This document shows, in pieces, positions 54,170 to 63,504 of a stretch of 64,000 bases of DNA (within the stretch, counting starts at the first letter, position 1; each line of letters starts with the position of its first letter). The stretch spans positions 17,052-81,051 of the forward strand of contig PUNK01000014.1 of the NCBI GenBank assembly GCA_003552585.1, given 5' to 3'. Made by a program: the position numbers and the translations under genes. Source of the stretch: Thermoplasmata archaeon (GTDB lineage: Archaea > Thermoplasmatota > Thermoplasmata > Halarchaeoplasmatales > Halarchaeoplasmataceae). Below the pieces are notes generated by a model, which saw only the letters and a list, made by a program, of their open reading frames with translations, was not told the origin of the DNA and ran no database searches.

Positions 54170-54864
54170 ATTTCCGGACCATATTAATCGTATAAAAATA
54201 TTTTCCAGATGTGGGCTTCATCCCGCAAATACATCAATTAGATTTTCATCCAGTTATAATCGTCTTGGGAGTTACTAGAATTTCGTTGCAATTCCATCAA
54301 TTTGAGGAATTAGTGTTCCTCAATAGTGGGAATTATCATTCCTACACTTCACGGAATGAATTCCGTGTAATGCACTAACAGAAGGATAAGTATGGGACTA
54401 GCGCCCCGATCATCCTCGTTATCACGGTGGATGAATCCTAAGGTAGTACAGCATGTAAACAGGGAGTTAGATTCCCTTATTATTATGGTATATTTCAGGA
54501 AAATCTATAGATCTCCCAGGTATCGATGGAATTCTTGAAGAGTTCCAGTAGATAGCAAGGGCATTAAAGAAGCTAAAGAAATCCTAGAAAAGAAAAACAC
54601 TTGGTCGTAAACCTCACCCCACAAAAGTAGTTACTTTTTGCAATGTATTGAGGGTTATGACCAATAGGACATTTGCTCCTACCCTTAATAAACCATAAGC
54701 CTCGTAGATCATTTCTCTCTTTCCTTTCGAAAGGGGTTCTTATGTTATCTTAGGCTTTTTCAGTTTGGGTACACTGTTTTTCCTTGTAACATAATTTCGA
54801 GGAACTACATTTCTTTTCTATCCAAAAAACCTCTATATGTTTACACCATTGTTAAAACGATCGA
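54170..54864. other. Non-coding stretch with a hairpin cluster between etfB and the sulfatase-like gene
   Basis: About 695 bases with no supported gene. The part at 54302-54434 holds five stem-loops in a row. One short open tail (VDSKGIKEAKEILEKKNTWS, ending near 54610) looks protein-like but is broken by stops upstream, so it may be a gene remnant. The end holds the TATA box (CTCTATATG, about 54828) of the next gene, and CCTTTCGAAAGG (54723-54734), a 12-bp palindrome. Confidence 0.5.
54302..54434. repeat. Cluster of five stem-loops, three sharing a GGAAT/ATTCC core
   Basis: TTGAGGAA-TTAGTG-TTCCTCAA (54302-54323, perfect), GTGGGAAT-TATC-ATTCCTAC (54326-54345, one G-U pair), CACGGAAT-GA-ATTCCGTG (54350-54367, perfect), GGG-ACTAGCG-CCC (54394 on) and TCATCC-loop-GGATGA (54410-54434). 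Such a run is not expected by chance and suggests a structured RNA or the end of a lost IS200/IS605-type element. Confidence 0.6.
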
Positions 54865-56136
54865 ATGGAAGCTCGTAATATAATTTTGATAACCATAGAC
54901 TCACTGCGCTGGGATACTGTACAGTACATGCCCACATTGACTTCTTTAGCAGAGAAGTACTTTCATTCATCAAGGGCATACAGTAACGGACCTTCGACAC
55001 CTTTTTCCTTTCCCAGTCTTTTCAACAGGAACTATGATCCACTTTTGGATCCCATCAAAATTCGCACCCCTACACTGACCGAAGATCTTAAACAAAGCGG
55101 TTATAAAACGATAGGGATTGTAGCGAGTAATCCTTACATATCAGCTTTGTCAGGATATCAAATAGGTTTTGATAGATTCGAGGACTACATATCTTTAGGA
55201 GGGAGGGATGCAAAATTCAAACTTTGGAAAACATTTCAAAGATTTCCAAAGATTGTGCGGAATTTACGGGAACTCTATAGATGGTATGTAAAAAAAGACA
55301 TAACGTCTTCGTCTGGTGGTCAATTGGTTGTTGACTCATTTGTTCGTCAATTACCTGCTGAAGATGATGAACCCTTTTTCTTTTGGGTACATTTTATGGA
55401 CACTCATTATCCATATACACCACCATTAGATCATACGGATTTTTCGCTTGGTGATATAATATATTTAAATAATTTTAGAAGAGAGAGGTCCGGGAGATGG
55501 AGGGACGAGAAATCGGATGATATCGATAGATTGGAGAGATTGTATATAGATTCATCTACTTGGCTGGATAAACAGTTGTCTCGCCTTATCCGTGTTTTGA
55601 AAGAGAGAGATCTGTGGAATCATACCGACATCGTTATTACATCGGACCATGGAGAGGCATTTGGCGAACACGGTTTTCTCGGTCATCCTTCTCATCTGTA
55701 CGAAGAGAATGTGAGAGTACCTTTAATCTTGAAGATGGATGATATAGTATTCCGTAAAGAAGAGATGATCGAGTTGAGAGATGTTCCCACAACCTTGTCA
55801 CCTTTCGAATCTTATACTGGAAAGAACCTGAAAGAGGAGATGGAGGACTCTCGTTTCATCCCCCTTCGTGCTCGGCACGCTGGAGGAAGGAGCTGCATGA
55901 AAAAGGGGGTTAACCTTATTTCTAAACCTGAAATCCTGGAGTATGGTATATACGGTATCGTTACGGAAAGGTACAAATTAATTTATGATGAGGAGGGGGA
56001 AAAAGTAGAGCTTTACGATCTGAAGGAAGATCCAAGGGAGAAGAAAGATCTGAGCCAGGAAGAAGTTAGAATAAAGGAGGAGCTATTACAGATATTTAAA
56101 AGCTTTATCAAAGCCCCTCTTAATAAAAATCTGTAA
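54865..56136 (+). CDS. Alkaline-phosphatase-superfamily (sulfatase-like) hydrolase without the sulfatase cysteine
   Basis: 423 residues. The fold is clear: NIILITIDSLRWDTVQ near the start (metal Asp), WVHFMDTHYPYTPP, and ITSDHGEAFGEHGFLGHPSHLYEENVRVPLIL (metal Asp-His and His). At the nucleophile position sulfatases have C/S-x-P-x-R; here it is SNGPSTPFSFPSLF, with no Cys and no Arg at +4, so a formylglycine sulfatase is unlikely. A Ser/Thr nucleophile phosphohydrolase or phosphotransferase is more plausible. There is no signal peptide, so it is probably cytoplasmic. Substrate unknown. Confidence 0.8.
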   Translation: MEARNIILITIDSLRWDTVQYMPTLTSLAEKYFHSSRAYSNGPSTPFSFPSLFNRNYDPLLDPIKIRTPTLTEDLKQSGYKTIGIVASNPYISALSGYQIGFDRFEDYISLGGRDAKFKLWKTFQRFPKIVRNLRELYRWYVKKDITSSSGGQLVVDSFVRQLPAEDDEPFFFWVHFMDTHYPYTPPLDHTDFSLGDIIYLNNFRRERSGRWRDEKSDDIDRLERLYIDSSTWLDKQLSRLIRVLKERDLWNHTDIVITSDHGEAFGEHGFLGHPSHLYEENVRVPLILKMDDIVFRKEEMIELRDVPTTLSPFESYTGKNLKEEMEDSRFIPLRARHAGGRSCMKKGVNLISKPEILEYGIYGIVTERYKLIYDEEGEKVELYDLKEDPREKKDLSQEEVRIKEELLQIFKSFIKAPLNKNL

Positions 56137-56191
56137 ATCTTTTCACTGATAATTCAAAAAATATATCTTAATCCCTTTGTATTACTTTATT

Positions 56192-56947
56192 GTGAAGATA
56201 CTAGCAGTAGCCACGGATAACTTTGAGTTCTACTACAATGTAGTCAGGGAGCTGAAACAGCGCGACATATCATTCGTTAGCCTTTCACCGACCGACCCCA
56301 TAGCATCCAACATAGGTGTCGTGATAACGACTTCACTTGAAGCGGAAGCCATAGACCATCCTCACGTGATACCTGGTGATGATGATATAAGGATGGCTGT
56401 GAGGAGGGCACTTTCAACCTTATCTGGTAAGTCAGCTTACGAATGCCTTGTCGTAGGTATAGACCCTGGCATCCGCCCAGGTGTTGCTCTTCTTGGAGAC
56501 GGCAAGTTACTTGAAACGGACTATGCATCCAATCCTGAGACTGTTAGGGATATAGTCGAACGTTATATGGAAGGATACGAGTTTCAGAAGATGATAATAA
56601 GGGTCGGTCATGGAGACAAAACTAATCGTAATCGTACCATAAACGCATTAAGGAGCATCGCTACCACTATCGAGATAGTTAATGAGGAGTCCACCACTGG
56701 TAAAGGAGGATCCCCTGATCTTGAAGCTGCTAGAAGGATAGCACTGAGTCAGGGGGAACTGGCAGAAGGAGATTTTGTTGTTGAGGCTACGGAAGGAGAA
56801 AAAAAGGAGATACAGAGACGCAGCCGTATAAAAAGTGGTGGAGATGTGACTATATCAAAGGAACTAGCTAAGAAGGTAGTAGAGGGAGAGCTAAAACTAC
56901 CCGATGCTATAAAAAAACAGAAAGAGAATAAGGAGAAGAATCAGTAG
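56192..56947 (+). CDS. RuvC/RNase H-fold-like protein, archaeal
   Basis: 251 residues from GTG 56192 (MKILAVATDNFEF by formyl-less Met), with AATATATCTTAA about 25-30 bases upstream; the track's TTG at 56177 is less likely. An alpha/beta start is followed by VVGIDPGIRPGVALLGDGKLLETDYA, the GIDPG strand-turn of RuvC/RNase H-fold proteins, and by KMIIRVGHGDKTNRNRTINAL and SPDLEAARRIALSQG, which could supply the other acidic residues. A nuclease is possible but catalysis is unproven. It ends convergently with the RPA-associated gene, overlapping by 7 bases. Confidence 0.75.
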   Translation: MKILAVATDNFEFYYNVVRELKQRDISFVSLSPTDPIASNIGVVITTSLEAEAIDHPHVIPGDDDIRMAVRRALSTLSGKSAYECLVVGIDPGIRPGVALLGDGKLLETDYASNPETVRDIVERYMEGYEFQKMIIRVGHGDKTNRNRTINALRSIATTIEIVNEESTTGKGGSPDLEAARRIALSQGELAEGDFVVEATEGEKKEIQRRSRIKSGGDVTISKELAKKVVEGELKLPDAIKKQKENKEKNQ

Positions 56948-57831
56948 ATTCTCTTTAAGCACCCGAGAGCGGGTTCGAACACGTGTCCCTTTTTCCGTAG
57001 ACTTCTAGTTGCTTCGTCGAATTCCTCTTCAGTTATATCCTCTTTCTCTTTGACCTTCTCCAATATATCATCGTACTCGAAACCATCTTCCGTTTGCTCT
57101 TCTTCGTTCTCCATTTCATCAAGGACTTCGAGTACTAGTTCTTCTATGTTATCGTCATCTTCCTCTTCATCCTCTTCTGTTCTGATAAGTTCGCTCCTAT
57201 CTTCGTACTCTGGTAAAGCAAAACCTAGGGCATCTTCTAGTCTTTCCCAGTATCTGTTAGTATCTATGGATCTATAGTGTTCTAAAGCTTTTTTTACCCC
57301 TTCTGCAAGTTTTCTTTCGTAACCGATACGGACCAATTCGTCGATGGATACTTCTTCCATTTTGAGTGCCTCTTCTACCGCCCCCAGACGCTCTTTTAGC
57401 GAACGTCCCGCCTCAAGTATCCAGAGGTCTCTTTGCTCTTCATTGACTTCTTTTACAAGTTCAGCTCTTACAGAAGTAAGCACGGTTTCTTCGTCAGGCT
57501 TGTATATGTTTGCTTTACCAACCACCGCAACGAAGGTGGGGGGTTCGAGGGATGCGAGTGTGGTGGCAACGCCGGGCTGGTATTGTCCAGCGTTGATGAA
57601 ATAAGTCCCAGTCGGGTCGCTCACTCTTCCACGCCACATGGGCTCTTCAGGTGTACCCATGTTTTCGGTTTCGGTCAGCACTCCAACAACATAGAGTCTG
57701 TTTACCATAGCACCTAAAGGAGTAACCACATAGGAGGGAGATCTTTCGCTCCCTCCTGAGATCTCCAAGGTAGAATTGTTGTACTCGGATGCGAATATCC
57801 TCCACGCCACTTCTCTCTCTATCATGCTCAT
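56941..57831 (-). CDS. RPA-associated protein (Rpap, COG3390 type)
   Basis: 296 residues. An OB-fold N-terminus (VAWRIFASEYNNSTLEISGG, YVVGVLTETENMG, WRGRVSDPTGTYFINAGQYQP, FVAVVGKANIY) is followed by a helical part, an acidic stretch and a C-terminal winged helix (DDILEKVKEKEDITEEEFDEATRSLRKKGHVFEP). The family is always linked to RPA in euryarchaea, where it takes part in ssDNA handling. Its start overlaps the RPA stop by 4 bases, so the two are translationally coupled. Confidence 0.9.
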   Translation of the reverse strand: MSMIEREVAWRIFASEYNNSTLEISGGSERSPSYVVTPLGAMVNRLYVVGVLTETENMGTPEEPMWRGRVSDPTGTYFINAGQYQPGVATTLASLEPPTFVAVVGKANIYKPDEETVLTSVRAELVKEVNEEQRDLWILEAGRSLKERLGAVEEALKMEEVSIDELVRIGYERKLAEGVKKALEHYRSIDTNRYWERLEDALGFALPEYEDRSELIRTEEDEEEDDDNIEELVLEVLDEMENEEEQTEDGFEYDDILEKVKEKEDITEEEFDEATRSLRKKGHVFEPALGCLKRIY

Positions 57832-59141
57832 ATTGCCACCTCATCGAGTAGATTTTTAATCTCTTTTTTCACGTCTATGGACCTCTGTTGTATTTCAGAA
57901 GCCACCATCATGAGACCGTAATCATCACTTGTAACATTACCTTTCACCCTCAAAGGCTGGGCTATGAGCATGTCTTCGATCTCATCTTTAATGACTCCAT
58001 GGTCCATCCTGTCTTTTGCTTTCTCTATGGCCTTGTCTAGGTCATAGCCGAGTATATCTTCGGTCAGCTCACGATTTATGATCACCGTTAGCGCACCTGT
58101 ACCATCGTCGAGTATACCTTTGACCCTCAGGTCAGGCTCGCCTTCGACACGACCGTGTACCCTGCAGCTTCCGCTCTGTACCACACGGTTGCACTCGGGA
58201 CAGCGGAATATAAGGCCACTGCCTGCTTTTACATCTATGACAACAGCATCCACGATCGTTTCAACTGCACCACCTCGGCGTGCGAGCTCGGATATGGTCA
58301 TGCATCCAACATCCTTTAGCTCATCCAAACTAGGCATCTCGTCGCCTGATAGCTTCTCGACTGAAGCATCCTCTCCGAAGTTGAATTGAGGTATTCCTCT
58401 CCACGAGCGTACATACCCACCTTTTACCTTGAGTACATCGTCTACTTTTATATCAAAATCGTGCCATGCGCTGAACTGTACTTTACCGCTCTCGTCTGCA
58501 ATGATTCCCGAGAAAAGATCTTTTTCTCCTGAGTTGGTTTGAACTGTTTTCTTCTCAACTGATAGGACTCTTCCGGTCACATGAAGATTACTCATCCCTT
58601 CCCGTATATCTTTAGTATTACAGGCTATGCTCTCGCTACTGAATTGAGGGACTTCGTTCTCGTCTATAATCTCGATCGATGCTCTTTCTCCTACGTTCAC
58701 CTGCGGTTTGTCATTCCACACGTTGGCATATGAATTTGAGATCTTGACCGTGTCACTCTCGCTGAGTTCAGAGGGCATTATACTTTTATCCCATATGGTG
58801 AATGGAATAGTGCCAGTGTCATCTCCAAAGATACCGTAAAAGATCGTCTTCGGTTCATCATTGGCGGTTATTTCTTTCTCATTTAAAGAAACGATCCTCG
58901 CCTTAAAGTAGAGACTACGTTCATCGCCCGTAATATCATCTATTTTTTTCTCTACTTTCGTGTACAGGTCACCTGGGTTTCCTTCGTGTTTATTTACTAT
59001 AGCTCTCTTGGCTTCAGCCAGAGGAACACCATAATCTTCCAGGTACATCTGGAGTTGTTCTTCTACTTCTTGCTTGCTCAACTTTCCGTTTAACGCCCGG
59101 GTTATATCTTCTACATGGGGCGCGATTTCTTTTTTATTCAT
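57828..59141 (-). CDS. rpa: Replication protein A (single-stranded DNA-binding), multi-OB with zinc finger
   Basis: 437 residues. A helical N-terminus (about 1-55) is followed by three OB folds (about 70-155, 175-270, 290-400): ARIVSLNEKEITANDEPKTIFYG, VTGRVLSVEKKTVQTNSGEKDLFSG, and the last with the zinc site CPECNRVVQSGSCRVHG. Archaeal RPA of this layout coats single-stranded DNA in replication and repair. It forms an operon with the RPA-associated gene. Confidence 0.92.
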   Translation of the reverse strand: MNKKEIAPHVEDITRALNGKLSKQEVEEQLQMYLEDYGVPLAEAKRAIVNKHEGNPGDLYTKVEKKIDDITGDERSLYFKARIVSLNEKEITANDEPKTIFYGIFGDDTGTIPFTIWDKSIMPSELSESDTVKISNSYANVWNDKPQVNVGERASIEIIDENEVPQFSSESIACNTKDIREGMSNLHVTGRVLSVEKKTVQTNSGEKDLFSGIIADESGKVQFSAWHDFDIKVDDVLKVKGGYVRSWRGIPQFNFGEDASVEKLSGDEMPSLDELKDVGCMTISELARRGGAVETIVDAVVIDVKAGSGLIFRCPECNRVVQSGSCRVHGRVEGEPDLRVKGILDDGTGALTVIINRELTEDILGYDLDKAIEKAKDRMDHGVIKDEIEDMLIAQPLRVKGNVTSDDYGLMMVASEIQQRSIDVKKEIKNLLDEVAI

Positions 59142-59247
59142 TTTATCACGTCTTGCGTTTTTCGAATGTGTTTTCCCTCTAAGGCCTCAAATTATTTAAC
59201 CGTTGTCAAAAGAGGTAAAGAAAAGTGGTAAAAGTGAGAAAAGGGTT

Positions 59248-59874
59248 TTAGCGTGGGTACTCTTCAACTTTTTCGTAGTTGACCTTGATGTGCTCTAAAA
59301 GGATCTCTCTGTTCCTTTTAAGGTGAGATTCGTACCAGCTACTGACTATATCCTTAAGCACCTCGTGGATCTCATCTATCTGATCCTCTTCTGGTGGAAA
59401 TTCAAACTCATGCAGAAGATATCGGGCGAAGATCCTTTTCCAGCCGCTGTACTTATAATATGTTTCACCTTCGAAGAATTCGAAAAAGACCCCCATTTTG
59501 AATGTGTCATCTTCCGTGTAGTATTCGAGAGATAGTGTATCTCCAGCGCGGTTTTCTTCCTGCGTTTTATCCATCAATTTGATATTTCTAACAGACGCAA
59601 AATCGAAATCCTCGTTAAATTTCCATTCCTCAGGGAACTCTTGGAACTTCGCAAATGAACTATGCTCGGGTTTTATGCTGAGATGTACATTTAGATTTTC
59701 GAATTTAATCCAAATTCTCCAAAAGTCCTTGATAAACTCTTTATTGAGTTCAGCCAGCTTGGAGTCCCGCTCACCCTTATTTCTATAGGTCTCTTCCTTC
59801 TTCTGCTCCAACTCCTGGTCGAGCTCATCAAACCAATCAGCAGATTCTTCCTTAGCCTTCTTTTTTGAAGCCAT
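59248..59874 (-). CDS. Conserved hypothetical protein, acidic
   Basis: 208 residues. A charged helical start (EELDQ... KKKEET) is followed by a mixed region: KFENLNVHLSIKPEHSSFAKFQEFPEEWKFNEDFDF, MGVFFEFFEGETYYKYSGWKRIFARYLLHEFEFPPE. No motif or family recognised. The protein is rich in aromatic and acidic residues. It lies upstream of rpa on the same strand, 106 bases apart, so a shared transcript is possible. Confidence 0.75.
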   Translation of the reverse strand: MASKKKAKEESADWFDELDQELEQKKEETYRNKGERDSKLAELNKEFIKDFWRIWIKFENLNVHLSIKPEHSSFAKFQEFPEEWKFNEDFDFASVRNIKLMDKTQEENRAGDTLSLEYYTEDDTFKMGVFFEFFEGETYYKYSGWKRIFARYLLHEFEFPPEEDQIDEIHEVLKDIVSSWYESHLKRNREILLEHIKVNYEKVEEYPR

Positions 59875-60080
59875 GATATCACTTTTTATATTTTACGACT
59901 CCTTCAATATGATGGGTAATGTTCATGGGGATATAAAAGTTTTCTCGAACTTCGAACATAAACATCCGCTTAATATTTTAATCGTATCCGAATATTCTGA
60001 AGTTTTATAGAAAGTATATTTTGGGAAATTTTATATCCTTTTAACACACTTAGCCTTAACACTAAAGGGGGCAAAAATAG

Positions 60081-60560
60081 ATGAACTGTGAACTCTGTGG
60101 TGAAGAAGTAGGAAAACCAAAGAGAGTGAATATCGAAGGTTCTACTCTCAGGGTATGCTTGAATTGTGCCCATCTTGGAAAGGAAGTATATGATCAAGGG
60201 GGAAATGAATCGTCTAGAAACGAGATGATGGAGAGGATAAAAAGAAGAAAGAATAGAGGCAGACGAAGCGATGTATTATCGGGTTCTGAGAAAGAAGTGG
60301 CCATGGATTATCCTGATAGGATCAGGAGTGCACGTTTGGATCATTCATGGACACAAGAAGAATTGGCTAGCCAGATCAACGAGAAAAAGTCTGTGATAGC
60401 CAAATTAGAAAAGGGAGACCTTTTTCCCAGCGATAGTTTGATTAAAAAGCTTGAATCTTCGCTTCATATCGAGTTAATGGAAGAGTATGAGGAGCCGAAT
60501 ATGAGCAAGGGAAAAAGTTCTTCAGGTTATACTATAGGAGATATTATCAAACAAGAATGA
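60081..60560 (+). CDS. mbf1: Archaeal multiprotein bridging factor 1 (aMBF1)
   Basis: 159 residues. The N-terminal zinc ribbon is MNCELCGEEVGKPKRVNIEG then LRVCLNCAHLGK. A basic linker (KRRKNRGRRS) leads to an XRE-type helix-turn-helix (PDRIRSARLDHSWTQEELASQINEKKSVIAKLEKGDLFPSDSLIKKLE). This layout is aMBF1, a near-universal archaeal protein tied to transcription and to the 30S subunit. TTTTATATCC upstream is the probable TATA box and AAAGGGGGC the leader's purine-rich site. Confidence 0.93.
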   Translation: MNCELCGEEVGKPKRVNIEGSTLRVCLNCAHLGKEVYDQGGNESSRNEMMERIKRRKNRGRRSDVLSGSEKEVAMDYPDRIRSARLDHSWTQEELASQINEKKSVIAKLEKGDLFPSDSLIKKLESSLHIELMEEYEEPNMSKGKSSSGYTIGDIIKQE

Positions 60561-60567
60561 AAGTATT

Positions 60568-61491
60568 TTAGAAGAGTCTACTTGCGAGACGATCAATACG
60601 TTCGAGGGAGATATCATAGTACATCTCCTTTCTCTTTTTCAGCAGTTCTTTGGAGATCAACGACTCTAGGTTGTTTTTAGCGACCCTGTTTTTCACTCCA
60701 AACCGGTGTGCCACATCTGCAACCGTAGTTTCTCCGCACTCGAAGATGAATTCTAAAATATTTTTCATCAACGGAGGAAGATCTACATTAGCGAGTACAG
60801 AATCGAATTTCATGTATTCCAACGCAGGCCTCAACTCCCTTTGAGAATATGGTATTTTGTGCAATGGATGAGGTATTTGGATGTTGGATAGGGGATCTAA
60901 CACATGGGTGTACCTATCTTTTTTTGTGTATGTGCATATCCTCAATTTTATGGGAAGTACACCATTCCTTATATCGCACCATATGCCACTGAGCTTTTTC
61001 AACTTTGGTCCATACTGACGTGGTATCTCTTGGGCATGATGATATTTGGATTTTGTATGTATCGATATGGGCACGAAAAAATCACTCAAGTATCCCCTCA
61101 CCATCACCTTCTCTTTATTCACACATTTAGCTACTCTCCATTTATTTAACGAGTTTGGATCGAACTCGAAGGTGCATGCAACTCCCTTTCCTCTTTTTTC
61201 CATGAGCTCTTTTGTAGGTTTGGAAAAATTCCATTCACCTTCTAGGTTAGGTTTTAAGAATTTTATCTTAAGCTTTCGTAGATTTTTTTCTTCGTAAAGT
61301 GCTTTTAAAAGAGATTTATATTCCTTACCATTCACGAAATACTCGAGTTCTGTGAGCTTTTCTTTCTTCGAGTTCTTCCACTTGTAAAGTCTCTTACGAA
61401 GTAGTTTAAGAGCGTATTCGTCGACTTCACCTTCCGGCGCAAACTCAAGTATTTTTTCACAATTATATCTTATGTCATCCATGTTCTGCAT
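60568..61491 (-). CDS. Conserved hypothetical protein with C-terminal winged helix
   Basis: 307 residues. The N-terminal and middle parts are basic and mixed alpha/beta (NLEGEWNFSKPTKELMEKRGK, VRGYLSDFFVPISIHTKSKYHH) with no family I know. The last 70 residues look like a winged helix: LMKNILEFIFECGETTVADVAHRFGVKNRVAKNNLESLISKELLKK. This suggests DNA binding, though no target is clear. Convergent with mbf1, 7 bases apart. Confidence 0.72.
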   Translation of the reverse strand: MQNMDDIRYNCEKILEFAPEGEVDEYALKLLRKRLYKWKNSKKEKLTELEYFVNGKEYKSLLKALYEEKNLRKLKIKFLKPNLEGEWNFSKPTKELMEKRGKGVACTFEFDPNSLNKWRVAKCVNKEKVMVRGYLSDFFVPISIHTKSKYHHAQEIPRQYGPKLKKLSGIWCDIRNGVLPIKLRICTYTKKDRYTHVLDPLSNIQIPHPLHKIPYSQRELRPALEYMKFDSVLANVDLPPLMKNILEFIFECGETTVADVAHRFGVKNRVAKNNLESLISKELLKKRKEMYYDISLERIDRLASRLF

Positions 61492-61592
61492 CGGGTATGG
61501 GTGCGGCTATGAAATATTTTTCTGTTAGACACGCACAATGGGAAAGGTCTCTCAGGTAGATCGAATACCGAAAAAACACATCACATACTTGA

Positions 61593-62420
61593 TCACCAGC
61601 ATGCGATGGAGGCATACCCGACGACCTCCATCATGGGTCTTATATCGCCACTGGTTGCATATTTGAGAAGTTCTGCATTCTTATAACCTGTGGCAAACAT
61701 GAGTGAAACAACAGGCCCGTAGCCGCACATGCTTATATTTTCTTTTCTAATTATACTGTACAGTCCTTTGGGATCGTTATCAAGAATCTTTTCAATGGCC
61801 AACTTATCTCTGCGTTTAGCAACCTCAGGCGTCACATAATGGGAGAAGTCAGTAGAGGCGATCACCACGGCCTTTCTATCTTTTATTTCTTCTTTAACGG
61901 TCTTTCCTACCTGCGATGCCGTTTCAAAATCTTGAGAAGAGATCAGTATGGGGAGGATCTTCAGATCCTTGAAGAGATATTGTAAGAAAGGTAGCTGGAC
62001 CTCTATGGAGTGCTCTCCCTGATGCAAGCGATTATCTGAAACGATAGGTCCTTTTGTTACTGCCTCACCTAATTCAGTGTCAACTTCCATTACCCCTAGA
62101 GGCGTTTCAAAATCTTGATCTGCGACCGCTGCCTTAGCTGCTCCGAAACCAGAGTGAGCTGGACCTATAATCACTGCAACATCGGGCTCGCTATTTCTGT
62201 AAAGAGCGGAGTAACTGTGGGCTGCTACGGGGCCAGAGAATACATAGCCAGCGTGGGGCGCAACAACACCTTGGATTTTTTTCGTTCGGTCTTTACTTTC
62301 AGGTACCTTACCAGGGCCTAATTCATGAGTAAAACATTCGACTATGTTATTTTCAAGAGACTCCTTCCTTGCAGGATAGAATTGCCCTGCTACCGCCGGT
62401 TTTCTAACCATCATATTCAC
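61593..62420 (-). CDS. MEMO1-family protein
   Basis: 275 residues, full length. MEMO proteins resemble extradiol dioxygenases and are found in nearly all archaea; their function is unsettled, though metal binding is known. Signatures: RKPAVAGQFYPARKESLE, GVVAPHAGYVFSGPVAAHSYSAL, IIGPAHSGFG, VDNRLHQGEHSIEVQLPFLQYL-like block (SDNRLHQGEHSIEVQLPFLQ), IASTDFSHYVTPEVAKRRDK and CGYGPVVSLMFA. The His residues that bind metal are present. The true start may be the Met at codon 4 (MVRKPAVAG). Confidence 0.92.
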   Translation of the reverse strand: MNMMVRKPAVAGQFYPARKESLENNIVECFTHELGPGKVPESKDRTKKIQGVVAPHAGYVFSGPVAAHSYSALYRNSEPDVAVIIGPAHSGFGAAKAAVADQDFETPLGVMEVDTELGEAVTKGPIVSDNRLHQGEHSIEVQLPFLQYLFKDLKILPILISSQDFETASQVGKTVKEEIKDRKAVVIASTDFSHYVTPEVAKRRDKLAIEKILDNDPKGLYSIIRKENISMCGYGPVVSLMFATGYKNAELLKYATSGDIRPMMEVVGYASIACW

Positions 62421-62505
62421 CTACCAGATAATATAGATTTTACTCTACTTAAAATTGTCGTGATCGACCCAAAATCATTAAATCTTATCTGGCCATGTTT
62501 GAAAT

Positions 62506-63504
62506 ATGCTAAAGATAGACGGTTCTCACGGTGAAGGTGGGGGGCAGATAGTCAGGACTGCACTAGCAATGTCGATCGTTAAAAACACGCCTATCCACAT
62601 AACCGATATACGCGCCAACAGACCTAATCCTGGTTTGTCTCATCAGCATCTGATGGCCCTAGAGGCTGCCTTAGAGATGACTGGAGGTGAGCTGGAGGGA
62701 GCACAGAAAGGAGCGGCCGAGGTCACCTTCTACCCTGGTAAAGTGTCGGGAGGGAACTTTCGGTTCGATATAGGTACTGCAGGTAGCATCAGTCTTCTCC
62801 TTCAAGCATTGATACCTCCAGCGTTACAGGCCGATGAAGTGGTAGAGATAAAAGTAAAGGGCGGGACGGATGTTAAATGGTCTCCGCCCTATGATTTCTT
62901 TGAAGAAGTTTTTCTTGAACATCTCCGAGCCATGGATTTGAATGTGAGTTCGAAGCTGCTGAAAAGGGGTCACTATCCAAAGGGAGGCGGAGAGGTGGTC
63001 CTCAGAGTAGAACCCGGTTCACCACGCCCTCTGCCCACAGGCGAAGATATCAGTAAAGTCAAGGGAAGTGCATTCGTCAGCTCTCTACCAGAACACATCA
63101 TGAGGCGCATGAGAAAACAGGTGCTGAAGGAGTTCGTGGATATACCAGTGGACGTAAAACTTAGATCCTTCGATTCTCCCAGCCCCGGAACTGGGATCAC
63201 ATTGTGGACGGAGGGAGATATATCGGTTGGGATAGGTGTACTGGGAGAGAAAGGGGTTCCTGCGGAGAGCATAGGCAAGGAAGCAGCGGACTACATCCGC
63301 AGTGCTATGGAATCCGGATTCTATCTGGACCGGTGGAGCGCGGACCAGCTCGTTCCCTACCTGGCCATGTCCAATGGACACGGAGAGCTCAAGGTCGAAA
63401 AGATCACAGGCCATCTAGGGACCAACGTTTGGGTCATGGACCTGTTCGATCCAGGCCGCGTAAAGCTTGAGGAAAAAGAGGACGGACCGTACCTTATCTA
63501 CTGA
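62506..63504 (+). CDS. rtcA: RNA 3'-terminal phosphate cyclase
   Basis: 332 residues. RtcA uses ATP to turn an RNA 3'-phosphate into a 2',3'-cyclic phosphate, the form needed by RtcB. Seen: IDGSHGEGGGQIVRTALAMS, RANRPNPGLSHQHLMALEA, FDIGTAGSISLLLQALIPPAL, HYPKGGGEVVLRV and ITGHLGTNVWVMDLF, whose His receives the AMP. A CATTAAATCTT box about 25 bases upstream suggests a leaderless mRNA. RtcB is encoded 26 kb away, so they do not share an operon. Confidence 0.95.
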   Translation: MLKIDGSHGEGGGQIVRTALAMSIVKNTPIHITDIRANRPNPGLSHQHLMALEAALEMTGGELEGAQKGAAEVTFYPGKVSGGNFRFDIGTAGSISLLLQALIPPALQADEVVEIKVKGGTDVKWSPPYDFFEEVFLEHLRAMDLNVSSKLLKRGHYPKGGGEVVLRVEPGSPRPLPTGEDISKVKGSAFVSSLPEHIMRRMRKQVLKEFVDIPVDVKLRSFDSPSPGTGITLWTEGDISVGIGVLGEKGVPAESIGKEAADYIRSAMESGFYLDRWSADQLVPYLAMSNGHGELKVEKITGHLGTNVWVMDLFDPGRVKLEEKEDGPYLIY

